Below, in pieces: positions 4,723-10,402 of a stretch of 10,402 nucleotides of DNA (position 1 is the first letter of the stretch; every line of letters starts with the position of its first letter). This DNA is from Bacillota bacterium. Its GTDB lineage: Bacteria > Bacillota_I > Bacilli_A > Acholeplasmatales > Acholeplasmataceae. A model generated the notes under the pieces. That model was not told where the DNA came from. It was given only the letters and a program-made list of their open reading frames with translations, and searched no databases. Location: contig JAEYXZ010000050.1 in the NCBI GenBank assembly GCA_023431045.1, positions 1 to 10,402 on the forward strand. Direction: 5' to 3'. The translations under genes and the position numbers were made by a program.

Positions 4723-7173
4723 ATGCGAAAGATCGTCTTTTTAATCATCAGTTTTATCGCTCTAGTCACATCATATGTGCTTTTAATATTAATGATTTTT
4801 ACTAATCTTTTCGCATCCATTCAGTGGATTATCGTTGGATTAGTTCTTTTTACATCGCTTTTATTTTATGGTTCATCAATGTATATTTATGGACTCAATT
4901 TCCGCGAACAAATTAAGAATCTTCAAAATCGCTTGGCCAGATGGAGTAAACTATCCCCTCGAGTTAATCAAATTGGTGATGATGCATTTCATGAGTTACC
5001 GATTGGTATTATTGTTCTTGATGACACATTAAAAGAAATCAAGTGGGTAAATCAATATGCCAAAGTGATTTTTGATAATAAACTTGTTGATCGGGCTTTA
5101 GCAGATATCTCTGAACCACTTTCAGAACATGTCACTTCAACCAATCGAAATAAGATTACAATTGGTGTCAAAGAAGAACGTTATGAAGTGATTTATAAAT
5201 CTGAATATCAAGTTTTATATTTATTTAACGTGACTGAACGCGAACGATTAAAAGATGATTTTGTTAAACATTTACCAGCTTTAGGAATTATCAATCTTGA
5301 TAACTTTGAAGAGAACGTTTCAAGTTTTGATATATCTGAACAATCATCCATCAAGGGTGAGTATTTATCCGCAATTGCCGATTGGGTTGAGGAATACCAT
5401 GGGTATTTAAAGCCATATGGTGATAACCGTTTATTCATGTTATCCAAGCGGTCAATGCTTGAGAATATGATTGCTAAAAAGTTTGATATTTTAGAAAAGA
5501 TTAGAGAGATTTCTGCTAAACACCAAATTAGAATCACCATGTCAATGGGGATTGCATCTTGGGATTTAGAATATGATGAACTATCAGATTATGCACAAAA
5601 CGCGATTGAACTTGCTGAAAAACGTGGTGGTGATCAAGTTGTTGTTAACATCCAACACCAAAAGATTGCATATTTTGGTGCTAAGCTTGATGCCTCAACA
5701 AAGAACTCAAGAGTTAACGCCAGACAATATGCAGGTGCCATTCGTGATTTACTCGATAAAGCTGATCAAGTATATATCATGGGCCATACAGCAACTGACC
5801 TTGATTCCTTTGGTTCAATGATTGCCGCACTTAAGATGGCAATGACTTCCCCTGATGCAGCTGGATACTTAATAGTTGATGAAGAAAAACTAGATCCAAC
5901 CGTCACTTATGTTTATAGTATCTTAAAAGAACAAAATCATAGTATTTTAAAGCATGTTATTACAACCGAGGTTGCTTTAACAAAGTTAACCAAAGATACA
6001 TTAATTTTAGTCTTAGATACTCAAAACCCACTCATTGTTCATTCACCTGAACTGATTAGTTCACAAGCTAAAATTGCAGTCATTGACCATCATCGTGGTA
6101 ATGAACAATCGATTCAAGGGTACTTTTCTTATGTTGATGCAAGTGCATCATCAACGATTGAACTCATCATGGAACTTGTAAACTTCTTTAACCGAGAAAT
6201 TAAAGTCGAACCACTTGAAGCATCCATTATGTATGCTGGGTTAATCGTCGATACCAATACTTTTACTTATCGAACCAATGCAAGAACCTTTGAAGTTGCT
6301 GCAAAATTAAAAGATTTTGGTGCAGATACCATCTTAGTTAAGACATGGCTTCGAAATGATTTAGAACGTATGATTGAGATGAATACACTCTTATCAGGTG
6401 TTGAAATATACTTAAACCGTTTCGCGATTGTTAAATCTGAAACGATTATGCATGAACGTGCATATCTTGCACAGGTTTCACAAAACTTACTAGATATTAA
6501 AGGCATTGATGCCGCGTTTACCATTGTCAAGATCGACGAATCACAAGTGGGAATTTCCGCTCGAAGCTATGGTAATATCAATGTCCAAGTCATTATGGAA
6601 GAAATGGGTGGTGGTGGTCACTTAAATAGTGCTGCAACACAACTCAAAGATTTGAGTATTGATGATGCATATCAACAATTAAAACATATTCTCGAACTAG
6701 AATATGGAGGAGAGGGAGAACCGATGAAAGTTATATTAATTGAGGATGTTAAAGGCAAAGGAAAGAAAGATGAGATTATTGAGGTTGCTAATGGTTATGC
6801 TCAATACTTAATCACATCAAAACTGGCAGTTGCTGCAAATGATGAAAACTTAAAAGTGTTAGCTCAAGAAAAAGAAAGACAACGCCAACAGGAAATTCAA
6901 CACTTAAACTTGATGAAGAAGATTGCATCAGAAATTGATGGAAAATCAATCACCTTAACACTCCAAGTCGGTGCTGATGGTAAACGTTTTGGAAGTATTA
7001 CAACCAAACAAATCGTTGAAGCATTTGAACAAAAGTATGGAACAGTCATTGATAAAAAGAAGATTGAACTACAAAGTGACTTGTCTAGTGCAGGAATTTA
7101 TAGCGTCATTGTTAACCTAGATAAACAAGTTAGAGCAACCTTTGATGTCAATATCGTTGAAAAGCGAGGATAA
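4723..7173 (+). CDS. GdpP-type c-di-AMP phosphodiesterase fused in frame to ribosomal protein L9
   Basis: 816 residues. The first 667 match GdpP (YybT), a membrane-bound phosphodiesterase that hydrolyses c-di-AMP to pApA. In order: two membrane helices (about 4-27 and 33-55), a PAS-like region (about 85-170), a degenerate GGDEF-like domain (YGDNRLF at 232-238; later SMGIA and RGGDQVVV), then DHH/DHHA1. The phosphodiesterase residues are all present: His355, Asp359 and Asp361 (GHTATDLDSFGS), Asp432 (LDTQ), Asp455-His456-His457, Asp510 (VDTNT) and GGGGH at 629-633. Residues 668-816 are a full-length L9 (see nested entry). No stop codon separates the parts; B. subtilis has separate, adjacent yybT and rplI genes, so stop loss is inferred. 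AGGTG (4713-4717) precedes the ATG. Either a true fusion or two products from one frame. Confidence 0.95.
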   Translation: MRKIVFLIISFIALVTSYVLLILMIFTNLFASIQWIIVGLVLFTSLLFYGSSMYIYGLNFREQIKNLQNRLARWSKLSPRVNQIGDDAFHELPIGIIVLDDTLKEIKWVNQYAKVIFDNKLVDRALADISEPLSEHVTSTNRNKITIGVKEERYEVIYKSEYQVLYLFNVTERERLKDDFVKHLPALGIINLDNFEENVSSFDISEQSSIKGEYLSAIADWVEEYHGYLKPYGDNRLFMLSKRSMLENMIAKKFDILEKIREISAKHQIRITMSMGIASWDLEYDELSDYAQNAIELAEKRGGDQVVVNIQHQKIAYFGAKLDASTKNSRVNARQYAGAIRDLLDKADQVYIMGHTATDLDSFGSMIAALKMAMTSPDAAGYLIVDEEKLDPTVTYVYSILKEQNHSILKHVITTEVALTKLTKDTLILVLDTQNPLIVHSPELISSQAKIAVIDHHRGNEQSIQGYFSYVDASASSTIELIMELVNFFNREIKVEPLEASIMYAGLIVDTNTFTYRTNARTFEVAAKLKDFGADTILVKTWLRNDLERMIEMNTLLSGVEIYLNRFAIVKSETIMHERAYLAQVSQNLLDIKGIDAAFTIVKIDESQVGISARSYGNINVQVIMEEMGGGGHLNSAATQLKDLSIDDAYQQLKHILELEYGGEGEPMKVILIEDVKGKGKKDEIIEVANGYAQYLITSKLAVAANDENLKVLAQEKERQRQQEIQHLNLMKKIASEIDGKSITLTLQVGADGKRFGSITTKQIVEAFEQKYGTVIDKKKIELQSDLSSAGIYSVIVNLDKQVRATFDVNIVEKRG
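6706..6726 (+). promoter_or_regulatory. Internal Shine-Dalgarno and ATG for free L9 inside the fused gene
   Basis: GGAGG (6706-6710) and GAGGGAG (6712-6718) are purine-rich ribosome binding sequences ending 5 bases before the in-frame ATG at 6724. They encode the linker GGEGEP, so the peptide joining GdpP to L9 looks like a translated ribosome binding site. This suggests independent L9 initiation persists. Confidence 0.75.
6724..7173 (+). CDS. rplI: 50S ribosomal protein L9 (3' module of the fused frame, probable separate translation product)
   Basis: 149 residues counted from Met668 of the fused frame, the same length as I recall for B. subtilis L9. L9 binds 23S rRNA near the L1 stalk and projects from the large subunit. 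The N-terminal domain (MKVILIEDVKGKGKKDEIIE, VANGYAQYLI), the long connecting helix and the C-terminal domain (FGSITTKQIVEAFE, DKKKIEL) are all present. The internal ribosome binding site and ATG would let ribosomes make soluble L9 without the membrane-bound GdpP part. If only the fusion were made, L9 would be tied to the membrane and to the level of a low-abundance enzyme, which makes at least some free L9 likely. That is inference; the sequence alone does not show which products exist. Confidence 0.7.
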   Translation: MKVILIEDVKGKGKKDEIIEVANGYAQYLITSKLAVAANDENLKVLAQEKERQRQQEIQHLNLMKKIASEIDGKSITLTLQVGADGKRFGSITTKQIVEAFEQKYGTVIDKKKIELQSDLSSAGIYSVIVNLDKQVRATFDVNIVEKRG

Positions 7174-7179
7174 GTCATT

Positions 7180-8526
7180 ATGGCTAAAATTTTACCGCAT
7201 TCAATCGAAGCAGAAAAATCTGTTTTAGGTGCTATTTTTCTAGATCCATCATGTGCACCAACTGTTTTTGATGGTTTACACGAATATGATTTTTTTGATG
7301 CCAACCTTTTAATCATCTTCCAAGCGATGAAAGATTTATTTCAAGCGCGTAAGGAAATTGATTACACCTCGGTTTCAGCGCAATTAAATCATAAAGGCCA
7401 ACTCGATCAAATCGGTGGTTTATCCGTTTTAATTGAATTATCAAACTATACCGTATCGATTGAACACTTAGAAACATACATTAATATTGTTAAAGATTAC
7501 AGTTTAAAACGTGATGTTATTCGTGTCACTCAAGAATTATCAACAACTGGATTAACCTCTGATGTTGATGCTTCCCTTTACCTTGACCGAGTTGAAGAAG
7601 CTGTTTTATCACTATCGCAACGACGTAAGGTCGGCGTCTTTAAACCAGTGCCTCAAATTGTCACTGAAGTTAAAGATAAGATGAAGTTTTTACAACACCA
7701 TAAAGGTGGTGTAACAGGTCTTACAACAGGTTTTACAACACTTGACACATATATCAATGGACTACAAAAAGAAGAATTGATTATTCTAGCTGCACGTCCA
7801 TCCATGGGTAAATCAGCACTCGCTATGAACATCGCATTCAATGCTGCTAAGCTTAATAAGAATGGAAAGTGTGGGGTTGCAATCTTCTCTCTTGAAATGA
7901 GTAATGAACAACTTGTTACGCGTATGATTTCATCGATGACAAACATTGATAACTCAAAATTAAGAACAGGATTCTTAACACCTCAAGAATGGAAGCATTT
8001 CGAAAATCAAACCGATGTTCTTAATAATATGAATATTTACTTTGATGATTCTGCATCAAGTAATATTGCTGATATAAGAGCGAAATGCCGTCGTCTTGCT
8101 CAAGAAGGAAAACTCGATTTTGTTGTTATTGACTATCTCCAATTAATTAAAGGGGATGACCGTTCCAATAACCGTCAAGAAGAAGTTTCAAAGATTTCAA
8201 GATCACTAAAACAAATGGCAAAAGAATTAAAGGTTCCAGTCATGGCATTATCACAGCTTTCTCGTGATGTCGAAAAAGCAACCGATAAAAGACCTCTTCT
8301 TGCCCATCTTCGTGAATCAGGTTCGATTGAACAAGATGCCGATATCGTCATGTTTATTCACCGTGATGAATACTATAAAGCCAAAGACAAAGAACCAACT
8401 GGCGATGCTGATATTATTGTTGCTAAAAACCGTCAAGGACGCGTTGGTGATATTAAATTCCTATTTGCATCACAACACTCAAGATTTACCGAACGTGGTA
8501 CAAACTACGACGAACCTCAAGCATAA
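7180..8526 (+). CDS. dnaB: Replicative DNA helicase DnaB (DnaC in Bacillus)
   Basis: 448 residues, typical length. The hexameric 5'-3' helicase unwinds DNA ahead of the replisome. The N-terminal domain (about 1-100; LPHSIEAEKSVLGAIFLD) joins a linker and a RecA-like ATPase domain: TGLTTGFTTLD, Walker A ARPSMGKSALA with Lys211, FSLEMS, Walker B FVVIDYLQLI with Asp318, SRSLKQMAKEL, ALSQLSRDVE and the closing RESGSIEQDADIVMFIHRDEYY and KNRQGRVG. No intein interrupts the usual insertion sites. GAGGA (7166-7170) lies 9 bases before the ATG, and the gene starts 6 bases after the L9 stop, matching the gdpP-rplI-dnaB order of Firmicutes. It ends at a terminator shared with dps. Confidence 0.98.
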   Translation: MAKILPHSIEAEKSVLGAIFLDPSCAPTVFDGLHEYDFFDANLLIIFQAMKDLFQARKEIDYTSVSAQLNHKGQLDQIGGLSVLIELSNYTVSIEHLETYINIVKDYSLKRDVIRVTQELSTTGLTSDVDASLYLDRVEEAVLSLSQRRKVGVFKPVPQIVTEVKDKMKFLQHHKGGVTGLTTGFTTLDTYINGLQKEELIILAARPSMGKSALAMNIAFNAAKLNKNGKCGVAIFSLEMSNEQLVTRMISSMTNIDNSKLRTGFLTPQEWKHFENQTDVLNNMNIYFDDSASSNIADIRAKCRRLAQEGKLDFVVIDYLQLIKGDDRSNNRQEEVSKISRSLKQMAKELKVPVMALSQLSRDVEKATDKRPLLAHLRESGSIEQDADIVMFIHRDEYYKAKDKEPTGDADIIVAKNRQGRVGDIKFLFASQHSRFTERGTNYDEPQA

Positions 8527-8530
8527 AAAT

Positions 8531-8562
8531 AAGCCCTATTCAATTGAGTAGGGCTTTTACTT
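8531..8562. terminator. Bidirectional terminator between dnaB and dps
   Basis: AAGCCCTATTC (8531-8541) pairs with GAGTAGGGCTT (8546-8556), one G-T wobble, around an AATT loop. T-rich sequence follows on the plus strand, and on the minus strand the mirror side reads into TTATTTTTAT. It serves both convergent genes. Confidence 0.92.
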
Positions 8563-8994
8563 TTATTTGTTAAATGCCTTTAGCATCCACAAATGCTTTT
8601 CAAATGCTGCAACCGTTTGAATCGTTAAATCTGCGGTTTGTTCATCTTGGTTAGCTTGTGCCAGATGAGTGAGTTCTTTTTGTTCCTTTACAAGTAGTTC
8701 TAAGTCTTGAATGACTTCATCAACCATTTTCTTTGGATCGATGGTTGATGTTTCTTTAATTGATGATTGAAGAAGATAAGCACTCATCGATGAGGATGGG
8801 ATACCACCAATCATAATTAACCGTTCAGCATATGCATCATAAAGTTCATTGACTTCATCATACAAGCTTTCAAATTTTTCGTGTAGAATGAAAAACTCAC
8901 GACCTGTAACAAACCAGTGGAAATGGTGTAATTTCGTAAAAAAGAGAGCGAAATTTGCCACTTGACGATTCATTAATCCATGTAATTCTTTCAT
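8563..8994 (-). CDS. dps: Dps-family ferritin-like iron-storage/DNA-protection protein
   Basis: 143 residues. Dps proteins form 12-subunit shells that oxidise iron with hydrogen peroxide and store it, protecting DNA. The signature LHHFHWFVTGREFFILHEKFESLYDE is present in the N-terminal third, followed by DAYAERLIMIGG. By comparison with Listeria Dps, the inter-subunit ferroxidase ligands are His26, His38, Asp53 and Glu57, with Glu42 at a position that is Asp in Listeria. The C-terminus KHLWMLKAFNK also fits. The N-terminal tail is short, without the Lys-rich extension used for DNA binding in E. coli, so DNA binding is doubtful. AAGGAGGA (9001-9008, minus strand) sits 6 bases before the start. 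It is convergent with dnaB and divergent from chrA, with its own promoter. Confidence 0.95.
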   Translation of the reverse strand: MKELHGLMNRQVANFALFFTKLHHFHWFVTGREFFILHEKFESLYDEVNELYDAYAERLIMIGGIPSSSMSAYLLQSSIKETSTIDPKKMVDEVIQDLELLVKEQKELTHLAQANQDEQTADLTIQTVAAFEKHLWMLKAFNK

Positions 8995-9017
8995 GTTGAT
9001 TCCTCCTTTATACTTTA

Positions 9018-9045
9018 ATTATACGCTTTAAATATGTAATGTCCA
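9018..9045 (-). promoter_or_regulatory. dps promoter
   Basis: On the minus strand, TGGACA (9045-9040, five of six matches to TTGACA), a 16-base spacer and a perfect TATAAT (9023-9018) lie upstream of the dps ribosome binding site. The leader would be short, about 15-20 bases. Confidence 0.8.
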
Positions 9046-9051
9046 AATCAA

Positions 9052-9067
9052 TTATCATTTATGATAA
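9052..9067. repeat. Perfect palindrome between divergent dps and chrA, candidate operator
   Basis: TTATCAT (9052-9058) and ATGATAA (9061-9067) are perfect 7-bp inverted arms around TT. The site lies just upstream of the dps -35 and overlaps the likely chrA -10, so one bound protein could affect both genes. It resembles Fur/PerR boxes in base composition and in its TGATAA half-sites, but the half-site order and spacing differ from the classic 7-1-7 form, so no regulator is assigned. Confidence 0.5.
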
Positions 9068-9070
9068 AAT
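9062..9070 (+). promoter_or_regulatory. Possible extended -10 of the chrA pair
   Basis: TGATAAAAT reads as TGn followed by TAAAAT (five of six). TATGAT at 9060-9065 is an alternative -10. No good -35 is visible, so the placement is tentative. Confidence 0.4.
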
Positions 9071-9102
9071 AATAAAGGTATCCATGATGGAAGGACATAA
9101 AG

Positions 9103-9666
9103 ATGGTTAAAAATTCATTACTCAATATTTTCATCACATTCTTTAAAATCGGTCTTTTTACTTTTGGTGGTGGATACGCGATGATTCGTGTGATGCAAAA
9201 AGAAGTGGTTGAGAAAAAAGGTTGGATTGATGCAGATACCATGCTTGATATGGTCACCATCTCAGAATCAAGCCCAGGGCCATTCGCAATCAATTCTGCA
9301 ACCTTTATCGGATATCATCAAAGAAAGTTCTTAGGATCGCTTTTTGCAACGCTTGGTGTTGTATTACCAAGTTTCATCATTATTATATTGATCTCAATTT
9401 TCTTAAATGCTTTTTCCAATAATGAACTCATTCAAAATGTCTTAAAAGGAATTAATGCAGGGGTTCCTGTACTCATTTTTCATGCATGGTTTAAATTAGG
9501 AAAACAACTGAAAATCAATCTTTTTAATATTGGCCTCATGTTACTTGGATTTGGTGTTGCATTCTTTACTGATTTTTCTATTATCTTATTACTATTAATT
9601 ATGGCAGTCCTAGCACTAATTTTTACATTCATGATAAGGGGGAAGAAAGATGCAATACATTCTTGA
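9103..9666 (+). CDS. Chromate transporter (CHR) family protein, N-terminal-type half
   Basis: 187 residues, a half-size CHR-family (Pfam Chromate_transp) membrane protein. FFKIGLFTFGGGYAMI at 13-28 and ESSPGPFAINSATFIGY, with Pro58-Gly-Pro60, are the family signatures. Several hydrophobic segments follow (about 78-103, 115-130, 135-176). Full-length ChrA proteins contain two such domains; here they are separate genes, as in B. subtilis ywrA/ywrB, and the pair probably forms one heterodimeric transporter. Chromate export is known for some members, but substrates of most short-chain pairs are unknown, so the substrate here is open. AAGGA (9091-9095) lies 7 bases before the ATG. The 3' end overlaps the second gene by 17 bases, implying coupled, balanced synthesis. 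Confidence 0.9.
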   Translation: MVKNSLLNIFITFFKIGLFTFGGGYAMIRVMQKEVVEKKGWIDADTMLDMVTISESSPGPFAINSATFIGYHQRKFLGSLFATLGVVLPSFIIIILISIFLNAFSNNELIQNVLKGINAGVPVLIFHAWFKLGKQLKINLFNIGLMLLGFGVAFFTDFSIILLLLIMAVLALIFTFMIRGKKDAIHS

Positions 9667-10216
9667 ACTCCTTGAGTTATTTTGGGTGTTTTTACAAATC
9701 GGTGCATTCACTTTTGGTGGTGGGTATGCAATGATTCCTTTAATTCGTCAAGAAATGGTTCACGGTGGATATTTAACAATGGCACAAGTTGACCAGTTTA
9801 TTGGAATCGCAGAGTCAACCCCTGGACCATTCGCAATTAATATTGCTACCTTTGCTGGATATGAAGCATATGGTGTCTTGGGTAGTGTTGTTGCAACCCT
9901 TGGTGTTGCCTTACCAAGCTTCATCATTATATTATTGATTGCTAGTATTTCAAGTAAAATCTTAAAGACAACCGCAGTCAGAAGTGTTCTTAAAGTCATT
10001 AACCCAATCACGATTGGATTAATTCTGGCAGCTGGTTTAGGTGTACTATTAACTGCAACACTGGGACATTATTTGGTTGAAGTTAGCATCGATTATATCG
10101 CAATCGCGATATTCTCAGTGGTGTTACTTGTATCAATCATCTTTAAAAAGATCAATCCAATTTATTTAATTGCTATCTCAGCTCTATTAGGATTAATTCT
10201 ATATACCATATACTAA
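9650..10216 (+). CDS. Chromate transporter (CHR) family protein, C-terminal-type half
   Basis: 188 residues, paralogue of the preceding gene. FLQIGAFTFGGGYAMIPLI at 14-32 and ESTPGPFAINIATFAGYEA place Pro58-Gly-Pro60 at the same residue numbers as in the first copy, so the two arose by duplication. Hydrophobic segments lie at about 75-105, 117-140, 145-165 and 167-188. GGGGGAAG (9638-9645) inside the first gene is a good ribosome binding site 4 bases before ATG 9650. The two subunits are expected to insert with opposite topology, as is proposed for short CHR pairs. This is family knowledge and not visible in the sequence. The next gene, prfA, follows after 17 bases with no terminator. Confidence 0.9.
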   Translation: MQYILELLELFWVFLQIGAFTFGGGYAMIPLIRQEMVHGGYLTMAQVDQFIGIAESTPGPFAINIATFAGYEAYGVLGSVVATLGVALPSFIIILLIASISSKILKTTAVRSVLKVINPITIGLILAAGLGVLLTATLGHYLVEVSIDYIAIAIFSVVLLVSIIFKKINPIYLIAISALLGLILYTIY

Positions 10217-10233
10217 AAAAGGAAGTAAAACAT

Positions 10234-10402
10234 ATGTTTGACCGCTTAAAAATCATGGAAGAGCAATACAAGAAAATACAGGATAAACTTCAAAGTGGTA
10301 TCACGGATATCAAAGAAATCACAAAACTGATGAAAGAATCCAAAGCTCTTGAAGAAACCGTTGACACCTATCAAAGATTTCAAACCGTTGAAGCAGAAAT
10401 CA
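10234..10402 (+). CDS. prfA: Peptide chain release factor 1, N-terminal fragment (cut by window end)
   Basis: The first 56 codons are present. MFDRLKIMEEQYKKIQDKL and the following helical segment (KLMKESKALEETVDTYQRF) match the N-terminal domain of RF1, which begins M(L/F)DRL...MEERYEEL and reads UAA and UAG stops. The PAT anticodon-like and GGQ motifs lie beyond the window. AAGGA (10219-10223) is 10 bases before the ATG. It follows the chrA pair with no terminator and no convincing promoter, so it may be co-transcribed with them. RF1 is chosen over RF2 on the N-terminal sequence alone; RF2 usually has a different, longer start region. Confidence 0.88.
   Translation, partial: MFDRLKIMEEQYKKIQDKLQSGITDIKEITKLMKESKALEETVDTYQRFQTVEAEI

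Noticed and set aside
7653..7946. Minus-strand frame opposite the dnaB Walker A region
   Set aside because: It is antisense to a highly conserved coding region with no promoter or ribosome binding support; a shadow frame.
8264..8551. 95-codon plus-strand frame overlapping the dnaB 3' end and terminator
   Set aside because: It runs in another frame of conserved DnaB sequence and into the terminator hairpin, with low-complexity composition and no family resemblance.
9760..10011. Minus-strand frame opposite the second CHR gene, with a partner opposite the first at 9048-9293
   Set aside because: Both mirror the conserved PGPFAIN coding segments, which explains their similarity to each other; no independent coding evidence.
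10186..10214. Possible prfA promoter with TATACT at 10209-10214
   Set aside because: The -10 is five of six, but the -35 candidates (ATTAGG, TATTAG) are poor and no TG extension is present; not strong enough to list.

Overview
The window is a low-GC, gene-dense chromosomal segment that looks like Acholeplasma or a close relative. TGA ends tatD, both protease-like genes and chrA1, and tryptophan is written TGG, so the standard bacterial code is in use. That argues against Mycoplasma and Spiroplasma. Strong AGGAGG ribosome binding sites, extended -10 promoters and hairpin-plus-T-run terminators fit low-GC Firmicutes and Acholeplasmatales. The genus is inferred; no rRNA gene is present to confirm it. 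I see no mobile elements, CRISPR arrays, tRNAs or rRNAs, and no gene-free stretch longer than about 130 bases.

Layout. (1) Bases 1-460: 3' end of tuf (EF-Tu) and its terminator. (2) 485-3575: a promoter followed by four genes chained by 4-8 base overlaps. They are tatD, an HtrA-like lipoprotein that has lost its catalytic His and Ser, a second HtrA-like lipoprotein with an intact triad and a PDZ-like tail, and a stand-alone CinA C-terminal (PncC-type) amidase. (3) 3578-4671: rpsF-ssb-rpsR with its own promoter, a GC-rich structured leader that may be the S6:S18 autoregulatory element, and a terminator. (4) 4673-8562: an operon of a gdpP-rplI fusion and dnaB, closed by a terminator shared with the convergent dps gene. 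(5) 8563-9102: dps on the minus strand, with a divergent promoter region containing a perfect palindrome. (6) 9103-10216: a pair of half-size CHR-family transporters, followed by the 5' end of prfA (RF1), cut by the window edge.

Most of the window is housekeeping: translation (EF-Tu, S6, S18, L9, RF1), replication (SSB, DnaB), nucleotide signalling (GdpP) and cell-surface protein quality control. Two things stand out. First, the c-di-AMP phosphodiesterase GdpP runs in frame, with no stop codon, into a full-length ribosomal protein L9, and the joining linker is encoded by what looks like L9's own Shine-Dalgarno sequence. Second, a catalytically dead HtrA-like lipoprotein sits directly before an apparently active paralogue in the same operon. 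I found no evidence of a wholly new multi-gene system.
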